A stretch of DNA of 64,000 nt, from NCBI RefSeq assembly GCF_000425705.1, contig NZ_AUDY01000008.1:248001-312000 (forward strand). Direction: 5' to 3'. This document shows, in pieces, positions 41,304 to 50,825 of the stretch. The translations under genes and the position numbers were made by a program. The notes beneath the pieces were generated by a model. The model was not told the origin of the DNA. It was given only the letters and a program-made list of their open reading frames with translations, and searched no databases. Source of the DNA: Halobacillus kuroshimensis DSM 18393. GTDB lineage: Bacteria > Bacillota > Bacilli > Bacillales > Halobacillaceae. The number at the start of each line of letters is the position of its first letter. Positions within the stretch are counted from its first letter, which is position 1.

Positions 41304-41781
41304 GGAAAGTAACGCTGTTTTAGAAACTCCGCGCTGTTATGTAAGACCTTTTACTTCCGTGGACATTGAGGCGTTCATGAGCTACCGGAATGATCTGGAC
41401 TGGATGAAATACCAGGGGTTCAAAGGATTCACCCGTCAGGTCTATGAAACGACCCTGCTGAATCCGCAGAGAGTGGAAGATGGTTCTCAGCTGGCTGTGA
41501 TAAGAAAAAAAGACCACGTGCTCCTCGGTGATGTATTTCTGCTGAAGAAGGAGGATGACTTCTGGGTGGGCTATACGATTGATCCTTCGTATAAGCGGCA
41601 GGGCTATGCGTATGAGATTGTCCAAGCCCTGACTCACTGGATCCAATCAAAAGGGGATTACATGATCAAGGCCGGTGTGGAAAAAGAAAACCTTCCATCG
41701 ATCAACCTGCTGGAGAAATCAGGATTTCGGAGGATGGAAGAGGAAGACGACGAATTCGTCTATGTATGGAGCGGTGGTTAA
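41296..41781 (+). CDS. GNAT family N-acetyltransferase (RimJ/RimL-like)
   Basis: A 161-residue acetyltransferase of the RimJ/RimL type: YVRPFTSVDIEAFMSYRND near the start and YTIDPSYKRQGYAYEIVQALTHW as the acetyl-CoA motif, followed by ENLPSINLLEKSGFRR. GGGGAGG lies upstream of ATG 41296 within the preceding GNAT gene, showing translational coupling. Two different acetyltransferases in tandem suggest modification of related substrates. Its stop overlaps by 4 bases that of the convergent gene. Confidence 0.87.
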   Translation: MSEESNAVLETPRCYVRPFTSVDIEAFMSYRNDLDWMKYQGFKGFTRQVYETTLLNPQRVEDGSQLAVIRKKDHVLLGDVFLLKKEDDFWVGYTIDPSYKRQGYAYEIVQALTHWIQSKGDYMIKAGVEKENLPSINLLEKSGFRRMEEEDDEFVYVWSGG

Positions 41782-42059
41782 GGAGTATCCATCATCATCC
41801 AAGCGGCGAAGATAAAGATGATACTGTAGAAAAAGGCCAGTACAGCAAAACCCGTGATAAGCAGATCTTTCTTATTCTGCGATCTCGAAAACGAGATGAT
41901 GGATAATGTGAGAGCGGCTGCCGGCAGCATCCAGTTGAACAGGAATAATACATTCTCGTGGAAGGAAACAGCATCCATCAGACTGAGATTCTGGACGATC
42001 AGAGATAGTATGATACATAGGATGGCCAAGTGTCTGAATCCCTTGTGATTGCCAGTCAT
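41778..42059 (-). CDS. Small membrane protein
   Basis: A 93-residue protein with three transmembrane helices and a basic loop (SRSQNKKD). AAAAGGAGG precedes ATG 42059; the longer frame to 42134 has no site. It converges on the second GNAT gene with a 4-base overlap of the ends and no terminator between. Unknown function. Bases 42060-42353 contain no supported gene. Confidence 0.62.
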   Translation of the reverse strand: MTGNHKGFRHLAILCIILSLIVQNLSLMDAVSFHENVLFLFNWMLPAAALTLSIISFSRSQNKKDLLITGFAVLAFFYSIIFIFAAWMMMDTP

Positions 42060-42353
42060 GGATATAACCTCCTTTTCTCTATTCATGTTAGCAGTGGGCG
42101 TTTGACGAGACAAGAAGGGGGCAGTTCCATTCACCTGTTCATTAACAGTTTCCCTGTCTGTAAAGGAGGCCGCTGTTTTCTTTTCGTAATTCTTATACCA
42201 AATTCCTATTCCTGCTAAATCAGTAATGGAAGCGCAGTCTGAGGCATGTTCAAAAACCCCTCTTAGCTTCGAGATGTTTTGTGTAGAGCGTTAGCGGTAA
42301 TACATGACTAAACAAAGCAAACTACACAACTTTTTATAAAGGAGAATTTGAAT

Positions 42354-43778
42354 ATGCGTACTATTTTGAAGCATTACATTAACGGTGAATGGGTGGAATC
42401 CACGGGAAATGACACCGAGGACGTCATAAACCCTGCCACGGAAGAAACGATGGGTCAAATTAGTCTGGGAACGAAGGAAGACCTGGATAAAGCTGTTCAA
42501 GCCGCCCGCGATGCTTTCCCGGGTTTCTCTCAAACTTCTAAAGAAGAGCGTATTGAAATGCTTGAGAATATAGCCGAAGCCTATGCCCGACGCAAAGATG
42601 AATTCATCGACGTGATGACGGATGAGTTAGGTGCACCTCTTGAAATTTCGGAGAAGATTCACTACAGCATGGGCTATAATCATTTTGCCCAAGCGGCCGA
42701 ATCTCTTAAAAATATTGAATTCATGGAGCATCGCGGCAACCATACGGTAGTCAAGGAATCTGTCGGGGTCAGCGGCTTAATCACCCCATGGAACTTCCCG
42801 ACAAACCAAGCTTCAACGAAAATTGCCAGCGCATTTGCAGCAGGAAGCCCTGTTGTATTGAAACCTTCGGAAATGACGCCGTTCGCTGCCATTATGTTAG
42901 CAGAGATCTTTGATGAAGTGGGCGTGCCTAAGGGAGCGTTCAACCTTGTTAACGGTACAGGCGAAACGATAGGTGATGGCATCAGCTCCCATCCTGATAT
43001 TGATTTTGTATCCTTCACGGGTTCCGCGGGCGTAGGAACGAAAATTATGCAGAATGCTTCTGAAACGATTAAAAACGTCGCTCTTGAACTCGGAGGTAAA
43101 TCTCCATTGATTGTTCTGGAAGATGCGGATATGAAAGAGGCGGCCCGGAATGCAGTAAGCAATATCGCCACGAATACCGGGCAGGTTTGTTCTGCTGCGA
43201 CCCGGATGATTGTTCCAGCTTCCAAGAAGGAAGAATTTGAACAGGCCGTCCTGGACGTTCTTCCTGAATTTCCGGTAGGGCATCCTCGTGAAGGAAATTA
43301 TGTCGGACCACTTGTATCCAAGAAACAGTGGGACACCGTTCAATCCTATATTGAAAAAGGGATGAACGAAGGTGCAAATCTGATTGCCGGTGGTACAGGA
43401 CTTCCAGAAGGACTGGAAAAGGGGTATTACGCTAAACCAACGATTTTCACTGATGTAACGAACGATATGGTCATAGCCCAGGAAGAGATTTTTGGACCTG
43501 TGATGAGTATTATTACGTATGACACCATCGATCAAGCCATTGAAATAGGTAATGATGTGGTGTATGGATTAGCAGGTTACGTCTATGGTAAAGATCCGGA
43601 AACACTTAGAAAAGTTGCCACATCCATTCGTGCCGGCCGTATCAAGATAAATGATGCCTCTCATGATTTCAATGCACCATTTGGTGGTTATAAGCAGTCA
43701 GGTATTGGTCGTGAGTGGGGCGATTATGGAATTGAAGAATATCTTGAGAAAAAAGCGATTCTTGGGTTCCCATCTTAA
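42354..43778 (+). CDS. NAD(P)-dependent aldehyde dehydrogenase
   Basis: A 474-residue aldehyde dehydrogenase. The catalytic cysteine is Cys279 ([11 protein letters not shown]) and the general base Glu245 lies in LELGGKSP. The cofactor motifs [10 protein letters not shown] and FTGSAGVG are intact. The nearest subgroup has broad aldehyde specificity (AldA/DhaS-like). AAAGGAG precedes ATG 42354. It ends at a strong terminator, so it is separate from the peptide cluster behind it, although its position suggests a related catabolic role. Confidence 0.9.
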   Translation: MRTILKHYINGEWVESTGNDTEDVINPATEETMGQISLGTKEDLDKAVQAARDAFPGFSQTSKEERIEMLENIAEAYARRKDEFIDVMTDELGAPLEISEKIHYSMGYNHFAQAAESLKNIEFMEHRGNHTVVKESVGVSGLITPWNFPTNQASTKIASAFAAGSPVVLKPSEMTPFAAIMLAEIFDEVGVPKGAFNLVNGTGETIGDGISSHPDIDFVSFTGSAGVGTKIMQNASETIKNVALELGGKSPLIVLEDADMKEAARNAVSNIATNTGQVCSAATRMIVPASKKEEFEQAVLDVLPEFPVGHPREGNYVGPLVSKKQWDTVQSYIEKGMNEGANLIAGGTGLPEGLEKGYYAKPTIFTDVTNDMVIAQEEIFGPVMSIITYDTIDQAIEIGNDVVYGLAGYVYGKDPETLRKVATSIRAGRIKINDASHDFNAPFGGYKQSGIGREWGDYGIEEYLEKKAILGFPS

Positions 43779-43794
43779 TTGGTCGCTGATTTAA

Positions 43795-43838
43795 GAAGAG
43801 CTGTTCTCCTGGAAGGGGAGGACAGCTCTTCTTTTTTT
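43795..43838 (+). terminator. Intrinsic terminator of the aldehyde dehydrogenase gene
   Basis: GAAGAGCTGT (43795-43804) and ACAGCTCTTC (43822-43831) form a 10-bp stem, with CTCC/GGAG pairing in the loop, and seven T residues follow. Confidence 0.92.
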
Positions 43839-43946
43839 AGTAAGGTCCAACTGAATTTTATCAGAATCTTTATAAAAGAAGTCTTGAGCCATCTGAGCTT
43901 AAGGCTTCTTTTTATTTCGGTTCCCGAAAAAAGTCGGAAAAAGTAG

Positions 43947-43974
43947 TTGCAAAATGGTCATTTTGTGCTAGTAT
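43947..43974 (+). promoter_or_regulatory. Promoter of the IclR-peptide operon with overlapping palindrome
   Basis: TTGCAA (43947-43952) and TAGTAT (43969-43974) with a 16-base spacer. A perfect palindrome CAAAATG-GT-CATTTTG (43950-43965) fills the spacer, so a repressor bound there would block polymerase. Confidence 0.6.
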
Positions 43975-44001
43975 CATTAGTAATCATAAAATTCAGAATA
44001 T

Positions 44002-44020
44002 TGGTTCGATTATAGAACCA
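44002..44020. promoter_or_regulatory. Candidate IclR operator
   Basis: TGGTTC-N7-GAACCA is a perfect inverted repeat just upstream of the IclR gene start (44042). IclR-family regulators usually bind short dyads of this size and often repress their own gene. Confidence 0.5.
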
Positions 44021-44041
44021 CTTAGAAAGCGGTGAAGCCGA

Positions 44042-44830
44042 GTGAGTTCAAAAACCGTCGATAAGGCACTTCAGGTCCTTGATATGTTCACGCTGGAACA
44101 TCCGAAGTGGGGACTCCGGGAATTGTCCCGGGCGCTTGATATGAGTCATACCATTGTCCACCGGATGCTGACCACCCTCGAAGAACGGGGATATGTATAC
44201 CGCAGCGTGGATACGCAGAAATATGAGCTTGGCATTAAATTCCTTGAGCTCAGCAACATCGTCGAACAACATTTTCAAATCTCTGAGATCATTCATCCCA
44301 TCATGCATAAGATTGCTTCCGAAACCGGGGAAAGTGTCGTCATGACGCTTCTGGATAACGAGGAAGGGGTCTTCTCCAAGATTGTAGAAAGCAGCCGCCT
44401 TGTCCGCTTCGCCGGCTCGGTCGGCCGTCGTTCCCCGCTTTATGTCGGAGCTTCCCACAAAGTCATCCTTTGTCACCTGCCTAAAGAAGTTCAACGAAGA
44501 ATCGTTCATGAAGGGGCTGTCCAACACCCCGGCCTTATCCCGTCAGAAACTGATATGTTGAAAAAACTTGAGGACATCGAAAGGAAGCGGTGGGCGTATT
44601 CCTCCGGCGAAACGATCAGTGATGTAGCCGCGGTTTCCATTCCCTTGTTTGATTACGGCCATATGGTTCTCGGGTCGCTATCGATAGCCGGTCCCAGCTA
44701 CCGGCTCACTGAAGAAGTAGCGGAACACATTTTACCTGATCTCATCCGACACCGGGGAGAGCTCGATTCTGTTTTAAGCAAAGTTTGTTTTCCGACTAGA
44801 CGGAACTATCTGCTTGAAAGTCTTCATTAA
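44042..44830 (+). CDS. IclR family transcriptional regulator
   Basis: A 262-residue regulator. The N-terminal winged helix-turn-helix (WGLRELSRALDMSHTIVHRMLTTLEERGYV) occupies residues 20-60 and the effector-binding domain follows (HPIMHKIASETGESV, GRRSPLYVGASHKVILCHLP). GTG start with AAGCGGTGA upstream. It lies 15 bases before the dppD-like gene and is therefore the first gene of the peptide operon, which it probably controls together with itself. The effector may be a peptide or amino acid derivative, by inference from the neighbours. Confidence 0.9.
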   Translation: MSSKTVDKALQVLDMFTLEHPKWGLRELSRALDMSHTIVHRMLTTLEERGYVYRSVDTQKYELGIKFLELSNIVEQHFQISEIIHPIMHKIASETGESVVMTLLDNEEGVFSKIVESSRLVRFAGSVGRRSPLYVGASHKVILCHLPKEVQRRIVHEGAVQHPGLIPSETDMLKKLEDIERKRWAYSSGETISDVAAVSIPLFDYGHMVLGSLSIAGPSYRLTEEVAEHILPDLIRHRGELDSVLSKVCFPTRRNYLLESLH

Positions 44831-44845
44831 AGGAGGGGATCACAC

Positions 44846-45865
44846 ATGTTGAAGGTGGAAGGCCTCGTGACGGGCTACCAGGGAAAGGACGGGTTTGTCC
44901 GGGCGGTCGACGGGGTGAGTTTTGATATTGAAAAAGGAGAAACCGTCTGCATCGTCGGGGAATCCGGCAGTGGTAAAAGTGTCACATCGATGTCTGTGAT
45001 GAGACTGGTCGAGTTTGAAAATGGGGAAATCATAAGCGGGTCGATCGAGTATATGGGTGAAGAACTGACAACCAAAACGAATGAAGAAATGAGGAAGATC
45101 AGAGGAGCAGAGATCTCAATGATTTTCCAGGAGCCGTTGACCGCGCTGAATCCTGTCTTCACCATCGGCCAGCAGATTGTCGAAGCGATCCGTTATCATG
45201 AGCCGCTGAAGAAAAAGGAAGCGATGGACAAGGCGGAGGATTTGCTGACCCTTGTCGGGCTTTCTGAACCGAAAACAAGGTTGAAGCAGTATCCTCACGA
45301 ATTGTCGGGAGGGATGAGGCAGCGGGTCATGATTGCCATTGCACTCGCCTCCAAGCCGAAGCTTCTCATCGCAGATGAACCGACAACAGCGCTTGATGTC
45401 ACGATTGAAGCGCAGATCCTCGAGCTGCTCCGAAAATTGAGGAACGAAGAGGACATGTCCATCATGCTCATCACCCACGATATTGGTGTAGCGGCAGAGC
45501 TTTCCCACAGGATCATCATCATGTATGCCGGGAAGGTGATGGAGATTGCAGAGACGAGCGATTTGTTTGAACTCCCGCATCACCCTTATACAAAAGGACT
45601 GCTTGAATCGATTCCGAAAATGAGCGGGGCCAGAGGAGAGCTTCTTCCGACCATTGAAGGAACGATTCCAGGCGTGAACCAGATGCCTGAAGGCTGCCGG
45701 TTTGCGCCGCGCTGCAGCTTTGCCACAGAGAAGTGCCATCAGGAAGAACCTCCGCTTCAAAAAGTGGGCCGGCGTGACGTCGCCTGCTGGCATGTGGAAG
45801 AGTTCACTGCCTCTCAGGTTGACCCTTTTCACAGAAAGGAGGATCCCGTTGAATCAAATTCATAA
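44846..45865 (+). CDS. Peptide ABC transporter ATPase, DppD/OppD type
   Basis: A 339-residue ATPase. Walker A is GESGSGKS near residue 38, the signature [12 protein letters not shown] near 152, and Walker [13 protein letters not shown] near 172. The C-terminal extension has the oligopeptide/dipeptide transporter signature ([12 protein letters not shown] and [10 protein letters not shown]), including a cysteine group. AAAGGAGG precedes ATG 44846. It works with the DppF-type ATPase that overlaps its end and the DppBC permeases downstream. Confidence 0.93.
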   Translation: MLKVEGLVTGYQGKDGFVRAVDGVSFDIEKGETVCIVGESGSGKSVTSMSVMRLVEFENGEIISGSIEYMGEELTTKTNEEMRKIRGAEISMIFQEPLTALNPVFTIGQQIVEAIRYHEPLKKKEAMDKAEDLLTLVGLSEPKTRLKQYPHELSGGMRQRVMIAIALASKPKLLIADEPTTALDVTIEAQILELLRKLRNEEDMSIMLITHDIGVAAELSHRIIIMYAGKVMEIAETSDLFELPHHPYTKGLLESIPKMSGARGELLPTIEGTIPGVNQMPEGCRFAPRCSFATEKCHQEEPPLQKVGRRDVACWHVEEFTASQVDPFHRKEDPVESNS

Positions 45866-46913
45866 AGAAAAGCTGTTGGAAATTCAGCATTTGAAGAAAT
45901 ACTTTGAGATTAAAGGAGGTGGGGCCTTAGGGAAGCGGAAGCAGACGCTGAAGGCGGTGGATGGTGTTTCTTTTGATATTTATAAAGGAGAGACACTCGG
46001 GCTTGTCGGGGAATCCGGCTGCGGGAAATCGACGCTCGGCAGGAACATCTTAAGACTTCAGGATCCGACGGACGGCCGGGTGCTTTATGGTGAGAGTAAT
46101 ATTCTTGAATATTCGAAGAAAGACATGCGCAGACTCCGCAAGGACATGCAGATCATTTATCAGGATCCGTTCGGTTCTTTGAACCCGCGTTTCACAATCG
46201 GGCAGATTATCGGGGAGATGTATGAGATTCATGGTCTTGCCAAAGGCGCAGAAAAAGAAAGAAAGGTTAAGGAATTGTTGGAGCTCGTAGGATTGGATGC
46301 GAGCCGTTATCACAGCTACCCTCATGAATTTTCCGGAGGGCAGAGGCAGCGGGTGGGCATAGCGAGGGCGCTTGCGCTTGAGCCGGAATTCATCGTTGCG
46401 GATGAACCGGTGTCCGCTTTGGATGTGTCGGTCCAGTCCCAGGTCATTAACCTGTTGATCCAGTTGAAGCGGGAGATGGGATTGACGCTTTTGTTCATTG
46501 CGCACGGACTGAATGTCGTCCGGCATATTTCCGACCGGGTGGGTGTGATGTACTTAGGAAAACTCGTCGAACTGTCGGATACGGATTCGATCTTCAATGA
46601 TCCTGCACACCCTTATACGGCAGCACTCTTGTCGACTGTACCGGAAGCCGATCCCGAAGCAAGGAAAGAACGTATCGTTCTTAAAGGGGAAGTGCCTTCA
46701 CCAGCATCTCCACCTTCAGGGTGCAATTTCCGGACGAGGTGTCCACTTGCAACAGAACGATGCAGTCAGGAAGTTCCAGCATGGCAGGAAACGCGAAACG
46801 GCCATTTCACGGCCTGTCATTACCCTTTGGAAAAAGGGCAGACGTTAAAAGAAGCTGTCGCTCAACGTCAGAAACCATCTGACAACAAAACTAATAACCT
46901 TATTATGGCATAA
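45849..46913 (+). CDS. Peptide ABC transporter ATPase, DppF/OppF type
   Basis: A 354-residue ATPase with Walker A GESGCGKST near residue 60, signature FSGGQRQRVGIARAL near 160 and Walker B FIVADEPVSALDVS near 180. The C-terminal part has the PEADPEARKERIVLKGEVPSP segment and the cysteine-rich GCNFRTRCP motif of OppF proteins. TTG 45849 is the start because AAAGGAGG lies 8 bases upstream; ATG starts further upstream lie inside the dppD-like gene. It overlaps that gene by 17 bases. Confidence 0.92.
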   Translation: MNQIHKEKLLEIQHLKKYFEIKGGGALGKRKQTLKAVDGVSFDIYKGETLGLVGESGCGKSTLGRNILRLQDPTDGRVLYGESNILEYSKKDMRRLRKDMQIIYQDPFGSLNPRFTIGQIIGEMYEIHGLAKGAEKERKVKELLELVGLDASRYHSYPHEFSGGQRQRVGIARALALEPEFIVADEPVSALDVSVQSQVINLLIQLKREMGLTLLFIAHGLNVVRHISDRVGVMYLGKLVELSDTDSIFNDPAHPYTAALLSTVPEADPEARKERIVLKGEVPSPASPPSGCNFRTRCPLATERCSQEVPAWQETRNGHFTACHYPLEKGQTLKEAVAQRQKPSDNKTNNLIMA

Positions 46914-46942
46914 GAGGTAAATAAAAGGAAGGGGAATATCCT

Positions 46943-48163
46943 TTGGCTGAACTCATTCAAAAAGGCAACCAAAAAGTCTATGACGGCTATAAGTCTTTTC
47001 AATATCTTGAAGCGGGCGTCGATTATAAATCTTACACTCTTGCAAAAGAAGTGGACCGTGTCCCGAGCTTTTCCTATCCTGTGACAAATGAGCAGGAAAA
47101 TGAGGTCCAGACGATCCTGGAAGAGGATTTGATGATTTCCATGCATGAGCATACGTTCATTGCACCGGAAGATCTTAATCAGTTTTACGAATTCCGCCGG
47201 CAGGGCAGGGACTTCACAGCCTTTGAAGCCCTGAGCCGTTCAGGTCTTGATGTCATTTTTGAGAATTTCATGGACGGAACAGCGATGATCACCTCACTCG
47301 CAGGGTGGAAATGGTCGGATGTCATTCACGACCTGGGTATCCGCTTCAGCGACATCGCCCATCAGGATATGGTGATTAAAGCTGAGCGTATTGAGGACTT
47401 GTCCAGGGCGAAAAGAGAAGGGAAAATCGCTTTTGTCGGAGCCTTGGAATCGGCATCCATGATTGAAAATGAGCTGGACCGTCTTGATGTGTTGTATGGC
47501 TTCGGCATCCGGACGATGGGTGTCTGCTACTCTGAATCCAATATGCTGGGCTCGGGCCTCCGTGAACCGAAGGATGCCGGCCTTTCCGTTTTTGGAAAAC
47601 AGGCGGTTGAACGGATGAACAAGCTCGGCATCACTGTGGATGTTTCTCACGCCGGTGATCAAACGGCACTTGATACGATTGAAACGAGTACAAAGCCGGT
47701 CACCATCAACCATGCCGGTGCCCGTGGTGTATGGGATACGAAGCGTATGAAGCCGGACAGTGTCATCCGATCCTGTGCTGAAAAGGGCGGGGTGATAGGA
47801 ATTGAGGCAGCTCCGCACTCCACCATATCGGAAAATCATCCGCACCACAATATCGATTCGTTCATGGAACACTTCGAATATACGGCGAACCTGGTAGGGA
47901 TCGAGCATGTAGCCTTTGGGCCGGACACCTTATTCGGTGACCATGTCGGCCTTCATGATACACTAGCCGGTCAATTATCCATCAAAAGTGCTCAGAAATC
48001 CTCGATGGAGCGTGTCGATTATGTCAAAGGATTGGAAAACCCGGCGGAATGCTTTCCGAACATCGTCCGCTGGCTTGTCGCTAAAGGATACAGTCGGGAA
48101 GACATCCGTAAAGTTACCGGCGGCAACATTATGCGTGTGCTGAAAGAAACGTGGGCGAAATAA
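46943..48163 (+). CDS. Membrane dipeptidase family (M19) protein
   Basis: A 406-residue zinc dipeptidase of peptidase family M19 (renal dipeptidase-like). Recognisable segments are ISMHEHTF (metal-binding strand, HxH rather than the usual HxD), VGALESA with the bridging glutamate, ITVDVSHAGDQT, TINHAGARGV and EHVAFGPD. Such enzymes cleave dipeptides, often tolerating a D-residue at the C-terminal position. There is no signal peptide, so it is cytoplasmic. TTG start with AAGGAAGGGG upstream. Its place between the transporter ATPases and the binding protein suggests that it cleaves the imported dipeptides. Confidence 0.87.
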   Translation: MAELIQKGNQKVYDGYKSFQYLEAGVDYKSYTLAKEVDRVPSFSYPVTNEQENEVQTILEEDLMISMHEHTFIAPEDLNQFYEFRRQGRDFTAFEALSRSGLDVIFENFMDGTAMITSLAGWKWSDVIHDLGIRFSDIAHQDMVIKAERIEDLSRAKREGKIAFVGALESASMIENELDRLDVLYGFGIRTMGVCYSESNMLGSGLREPKDAGLSVFGKQAVERMNKLGITVDVSHAGDQTALDTIETSTKPVTINHAGARGVWDTKRMKPDSVIRSCAEKGGVIGIEAAPHSTISENHPHHNIDSFMEHFEYTANLVGIEHVAFGPDTLFGDHVGLHDTLAGQLSIKSAQKSSMERVDYVKGLENPAECFPNIVRWLVAKGYSREDIRKVTGGNIMRVLKETWAK

Positions 48164-48182
48164 TAAGAGAGGGACGATGACG

Positions 48183-49805
48183 ATGAATAAAAAATGGTGG
48201 GTCTTTTTATCAGCTGCACTTATGGCGTTGTTCCTGGCAGCCTGTTCCTACGGAGGGGAAGAGGAGGCAGAGGGAGAAGCGACAGCGTCTTCTGAAGAGG
48301 CCGTCTCCGGCGGAAAGGTATCGATTCCGATTGTCGCTGATCCAACCTTTAATCCGTGGCACCCGAGTGCCTATGCAGAGTCCAATGTCATTAACCGTGT
48401 CATATTCGACGGTTTGACGAAGCCGGGGAAAGATCTGGTGCCTGCACCGGATCTGGCTGAATCGTGGGAGACGTCCGAGGATGGCCTGACCTGGACCTTC
48501 CAGCTCCGTGATGATGTCACATGGCATGACGGCGAACCGTTTACATCAGAGGACGTTGTGTTTACGTTCAATGATATTACATTGAATGAAGAGCTTGGAG
48601 CGAACAGTGCCTCCTATTTCGGACAGGTGGAAAGTGTTGAAGCAGATGGTGATTACACCGTTATGTTCAACTTATCGAGCCCGGTTGCCGCCCTTCCGGC
48701 TTACCTGAGTTTTAATACAGAGATTATTCCTGAGCACATTTTCCAAGGAGAAGATCCATGGGATTTGACGAGCTTTAACAAGGAGAACCCTGTTGGAACA
48801 GGACCTTTCAAGCTTAAATCCTATACTTCCGGACAGAGCGTCGTGCTGGAGCGGAATGAAGAGTATTTCGGCGATGCTGCGAACCTGGACGAAGTGGAAT
48901 ACAAAATTCTTCCTGATGCCAATACCCACGTGGCGCAGCTGTTGAGCGGCGAACTTTCCATCTTCGCTCTGGATGACACCTCTGCGGTTGAACGTATTGA
49001 GAGTGCGGACGGCGTTGATGTGGACGGACGTGATACGAACCGTTTCTTCTGGCTGATCGTCAACCAGCAGGAAGAAAGGTTCCAGGATGTGAAGGTACGC
49101 CAGGCGATGGAACATGCGCTTGACCGTCAGAACATCATCGATACCGTCCTTCAAGGGTATGGAACGATTGCAGATGCCGGAATTACGCCGGCGTTGTCGG
49201 AGTATTACACCGATGATGTGAAGCAGTATCCATTCGATCCGGAAGAAGCGAAAAAGCTCCTTGCTGAAGCGGGATGGGAGGATACGAACGGTGATGGTTT
49301 TGTCGATAAGGATGGAGAAAACTTCGAAATCATCTTTGACATCGGTATTCAGGGGGATTTAGAAGCGATTGCCCAGCTTGTTCAGCAGTACTTGATTGAT
49401 GTCGGGCTGGATGTGCAGTTGAATACGATGGACTGGAATACGATGATCGACAAAGTCGTCATCCAAAGGGATTATGCGATGACCTTGAACTGGTGGCGCT
49501 ATCCACCGGATCCGGATTTGAAGGCGTACATGCACTCTGATTTTGCTGAGCAGGGGAACAACATCCCGGCTTATCAAAATGAAGAAATGGACAAGCTTCT
49601 GGACGCCGGTGCGGAAACGAGCGATGTAGAGGAGCGGAAGGAAATCTACACAGAAGCCCAGAAGCTGATGGCTGAAGAGCTTCCGTACATGTTCCTCTGG
49701 TACCCGCAGGAAGTACAGGTGAAGCGCTCGGATATCGACGGCGTACCTGAACTGGCCTTTGGAGATACGCTTCACTATATCCAGGAATGGTATATGGCGG
49801 AGTAA
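48183..49805 (+). CDS. Peptide-binding lipoprotein, DppA/OppA type
   Basis: A 540-residue solute-binding protein of family 5. It has a lipoprotein signal with lipobox LAAC, an acidic linker, and the DppA signature segment (LAESWETSEDGLTWTFQLRDDVTWHDGEPFTSEDVVFT pattern, near residue 85). It captures peptides outside the cell for the DppBC permease. ATG 48183 is preferred to ATG 48177 because GAGGG is then 9 bases away. A central part of the peptide operon. Confidence 0.93.
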   Translation: MNKKWWVFLSAALMALFLAACSYGGEEEAEGEATASSEEAVSGGKVSIPIVADPTFNPWHPSAYAESNVINRVIFDGLTKPGKDLVPAPDLAESWETSEDGLTWTFQLRDDVTWHDGEPFTSEDVVFTFNDITLNEELGANSASYFGQVESVEADGDYTVMFNLSSPVAALPAYLSFNTEIIPEHIFQGEDPWDLTSFNKENPVGTGPFKLKSYTSGQSVVLERNEEYFGDAANLDEVEYKILPDANTHVAQLLSGELSIFALDDTSAVERIESADGVDVDGRDTNRFFWLIVNQQEERFQDVKVRQAMEHALDRQNIIDTVLQGYGTIADAGITPALSEYYTDDVKQYPFDPEEAKKLLAEAGWEDTNGDGFVDKDGENFEIIFDIGIQGDLEAIAQLVQQYLIDVGLDVQLNTMDWNTMIDKVVIQRDYAMTLNWWRYPPDPDLKAYMHSDFAEQGNNIPAYQNEEMDKLLDAGAETSDVEERKEIYTEAQKLMAEELPYMFLWYPQEVQVKRSDIDGVPELAFGDTLHYIQEWYMAE

Positions 49806-49863
49806 GTCATGGGAGAAGTGCACCACCGCGTGCACTTCTCTTTTATAAAAAGGGGGGACCTGT

Positions 49864-50814
49864 GTGATTCGATTTTTACTTAACCGCTTTGGACAAAGCA
49901 TCATTTTATTGTTCATTGTGACTGTCATTACCTTTTTTCTCATCAACCTCGCACCAGGTGGGCCCACAGGGGTCATGCGGATGGATGCATCACCCGATGA
50001 GCGTCAGGCGGTAATCGAACGTCTCGGCCTGGACCAGCCGGTGATCGTCCGCTATTTTGAGTGGGTGGGGAATGCAGTCACCGGTGATCTGGGCACATCA
50101 TTCAACTCTAGTGAAGCGGTCGTGGAAAGGATAGCTGAACGGCTGCCTTACACGATGGAACTTACCGTATTCACGATCATTTTTTCCGTTATTGCAGGCA
50201 TCATCCTTGGGGTCATCTCCGCCTTGAAACGAGGAAAAGCAGCGGATCATGTGATCAACTTTTCGAGTGTCATCGGTTTGTCGGTTCCTTCCTTCTGGCT
50301 CGGGCTCATGCTGATTCTCTTATTTTCTGTTGAACTTGGCTGGCTGCCATCGTCCGGTGTCGGACCCAGGGGCGCGGACTTTGACTTTGGGGGCTGGATG
50401 GCTCACTTAGCCATGCCGGTACTGATTTTATCGACGACCGTGCTTCCGAATATCGTCCGCTTCACGAGATCATCGATGCTGGAAGTCATTTCACAGAACT
50501 ATATCCGTACCGCCCGTTCCAAAGGGGCGAAGGAATTCGTCGTGTTGTATGTGCATGCGCTTCGTAATGCGATGATTCCGATCATCAGCATCATTGGCGT
50601 GCTGATTCCGAGACTGCTGAGCGGTGCTGTGATCACCGAAGCGATTTTTGGATGGACAGGAATCGGGACGTTGATTATTGAAGCAGCCAATGGCCGTGAC
50701 TATCCATTGATCATGGGCATTACCGTTGTCATTACGCTTGTCGTTATCATCAGCAATCTGCTTGTCGACATCATTTATTCTCAAGTCGATCCGCGTGTGA
50801 AAAACATGGCATAG
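49864..50814 (+). CDS. Peptide ABC transporter permease, DppB type
   Basis: A 316-residue permease with six helices. The N-terminal RFLLNRFGQSIILLFIVTVITFFLI and the PGGPTG loop mark the DppB/OppB subfamily. The EAA coupling loop is RTARSKGAKEFVVLYVHALRN near residue 215. GTG start at 49864 with AAGGGGGG upstream. Together with DppC it forms the channel for the peptide importer. Confidence 0.93.
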   Translation: MIRFLLNRFGQSIILLFIVTVITFFLINLAPGGPTGVMRMDASPDERQAVIERLGLDQPVIVRYFEWVGNAVTGDLGTSFNSSEAVVERIAERLPYTMELTVFTIIFSVIAGIILGVISALKRGKAADHVINFSSVIGLSVPSFWLGLMLILLFSVELGWLPSSGVGPRGADFDFGGWMAHLAMPVLILSTTVLPNIVRFTRSSMLEVISQNYIRTARSKGAKEFVVLYVHALRNAMIPIISIIGVLIPRLLSGAVITEAIFGWTGIGTLIIEAANGRDYPLIMGITVVITLVVIISNLLVDIIYSQVDPRVKNMA

Positions 50815-50825
50815 GAGGGGACCGA

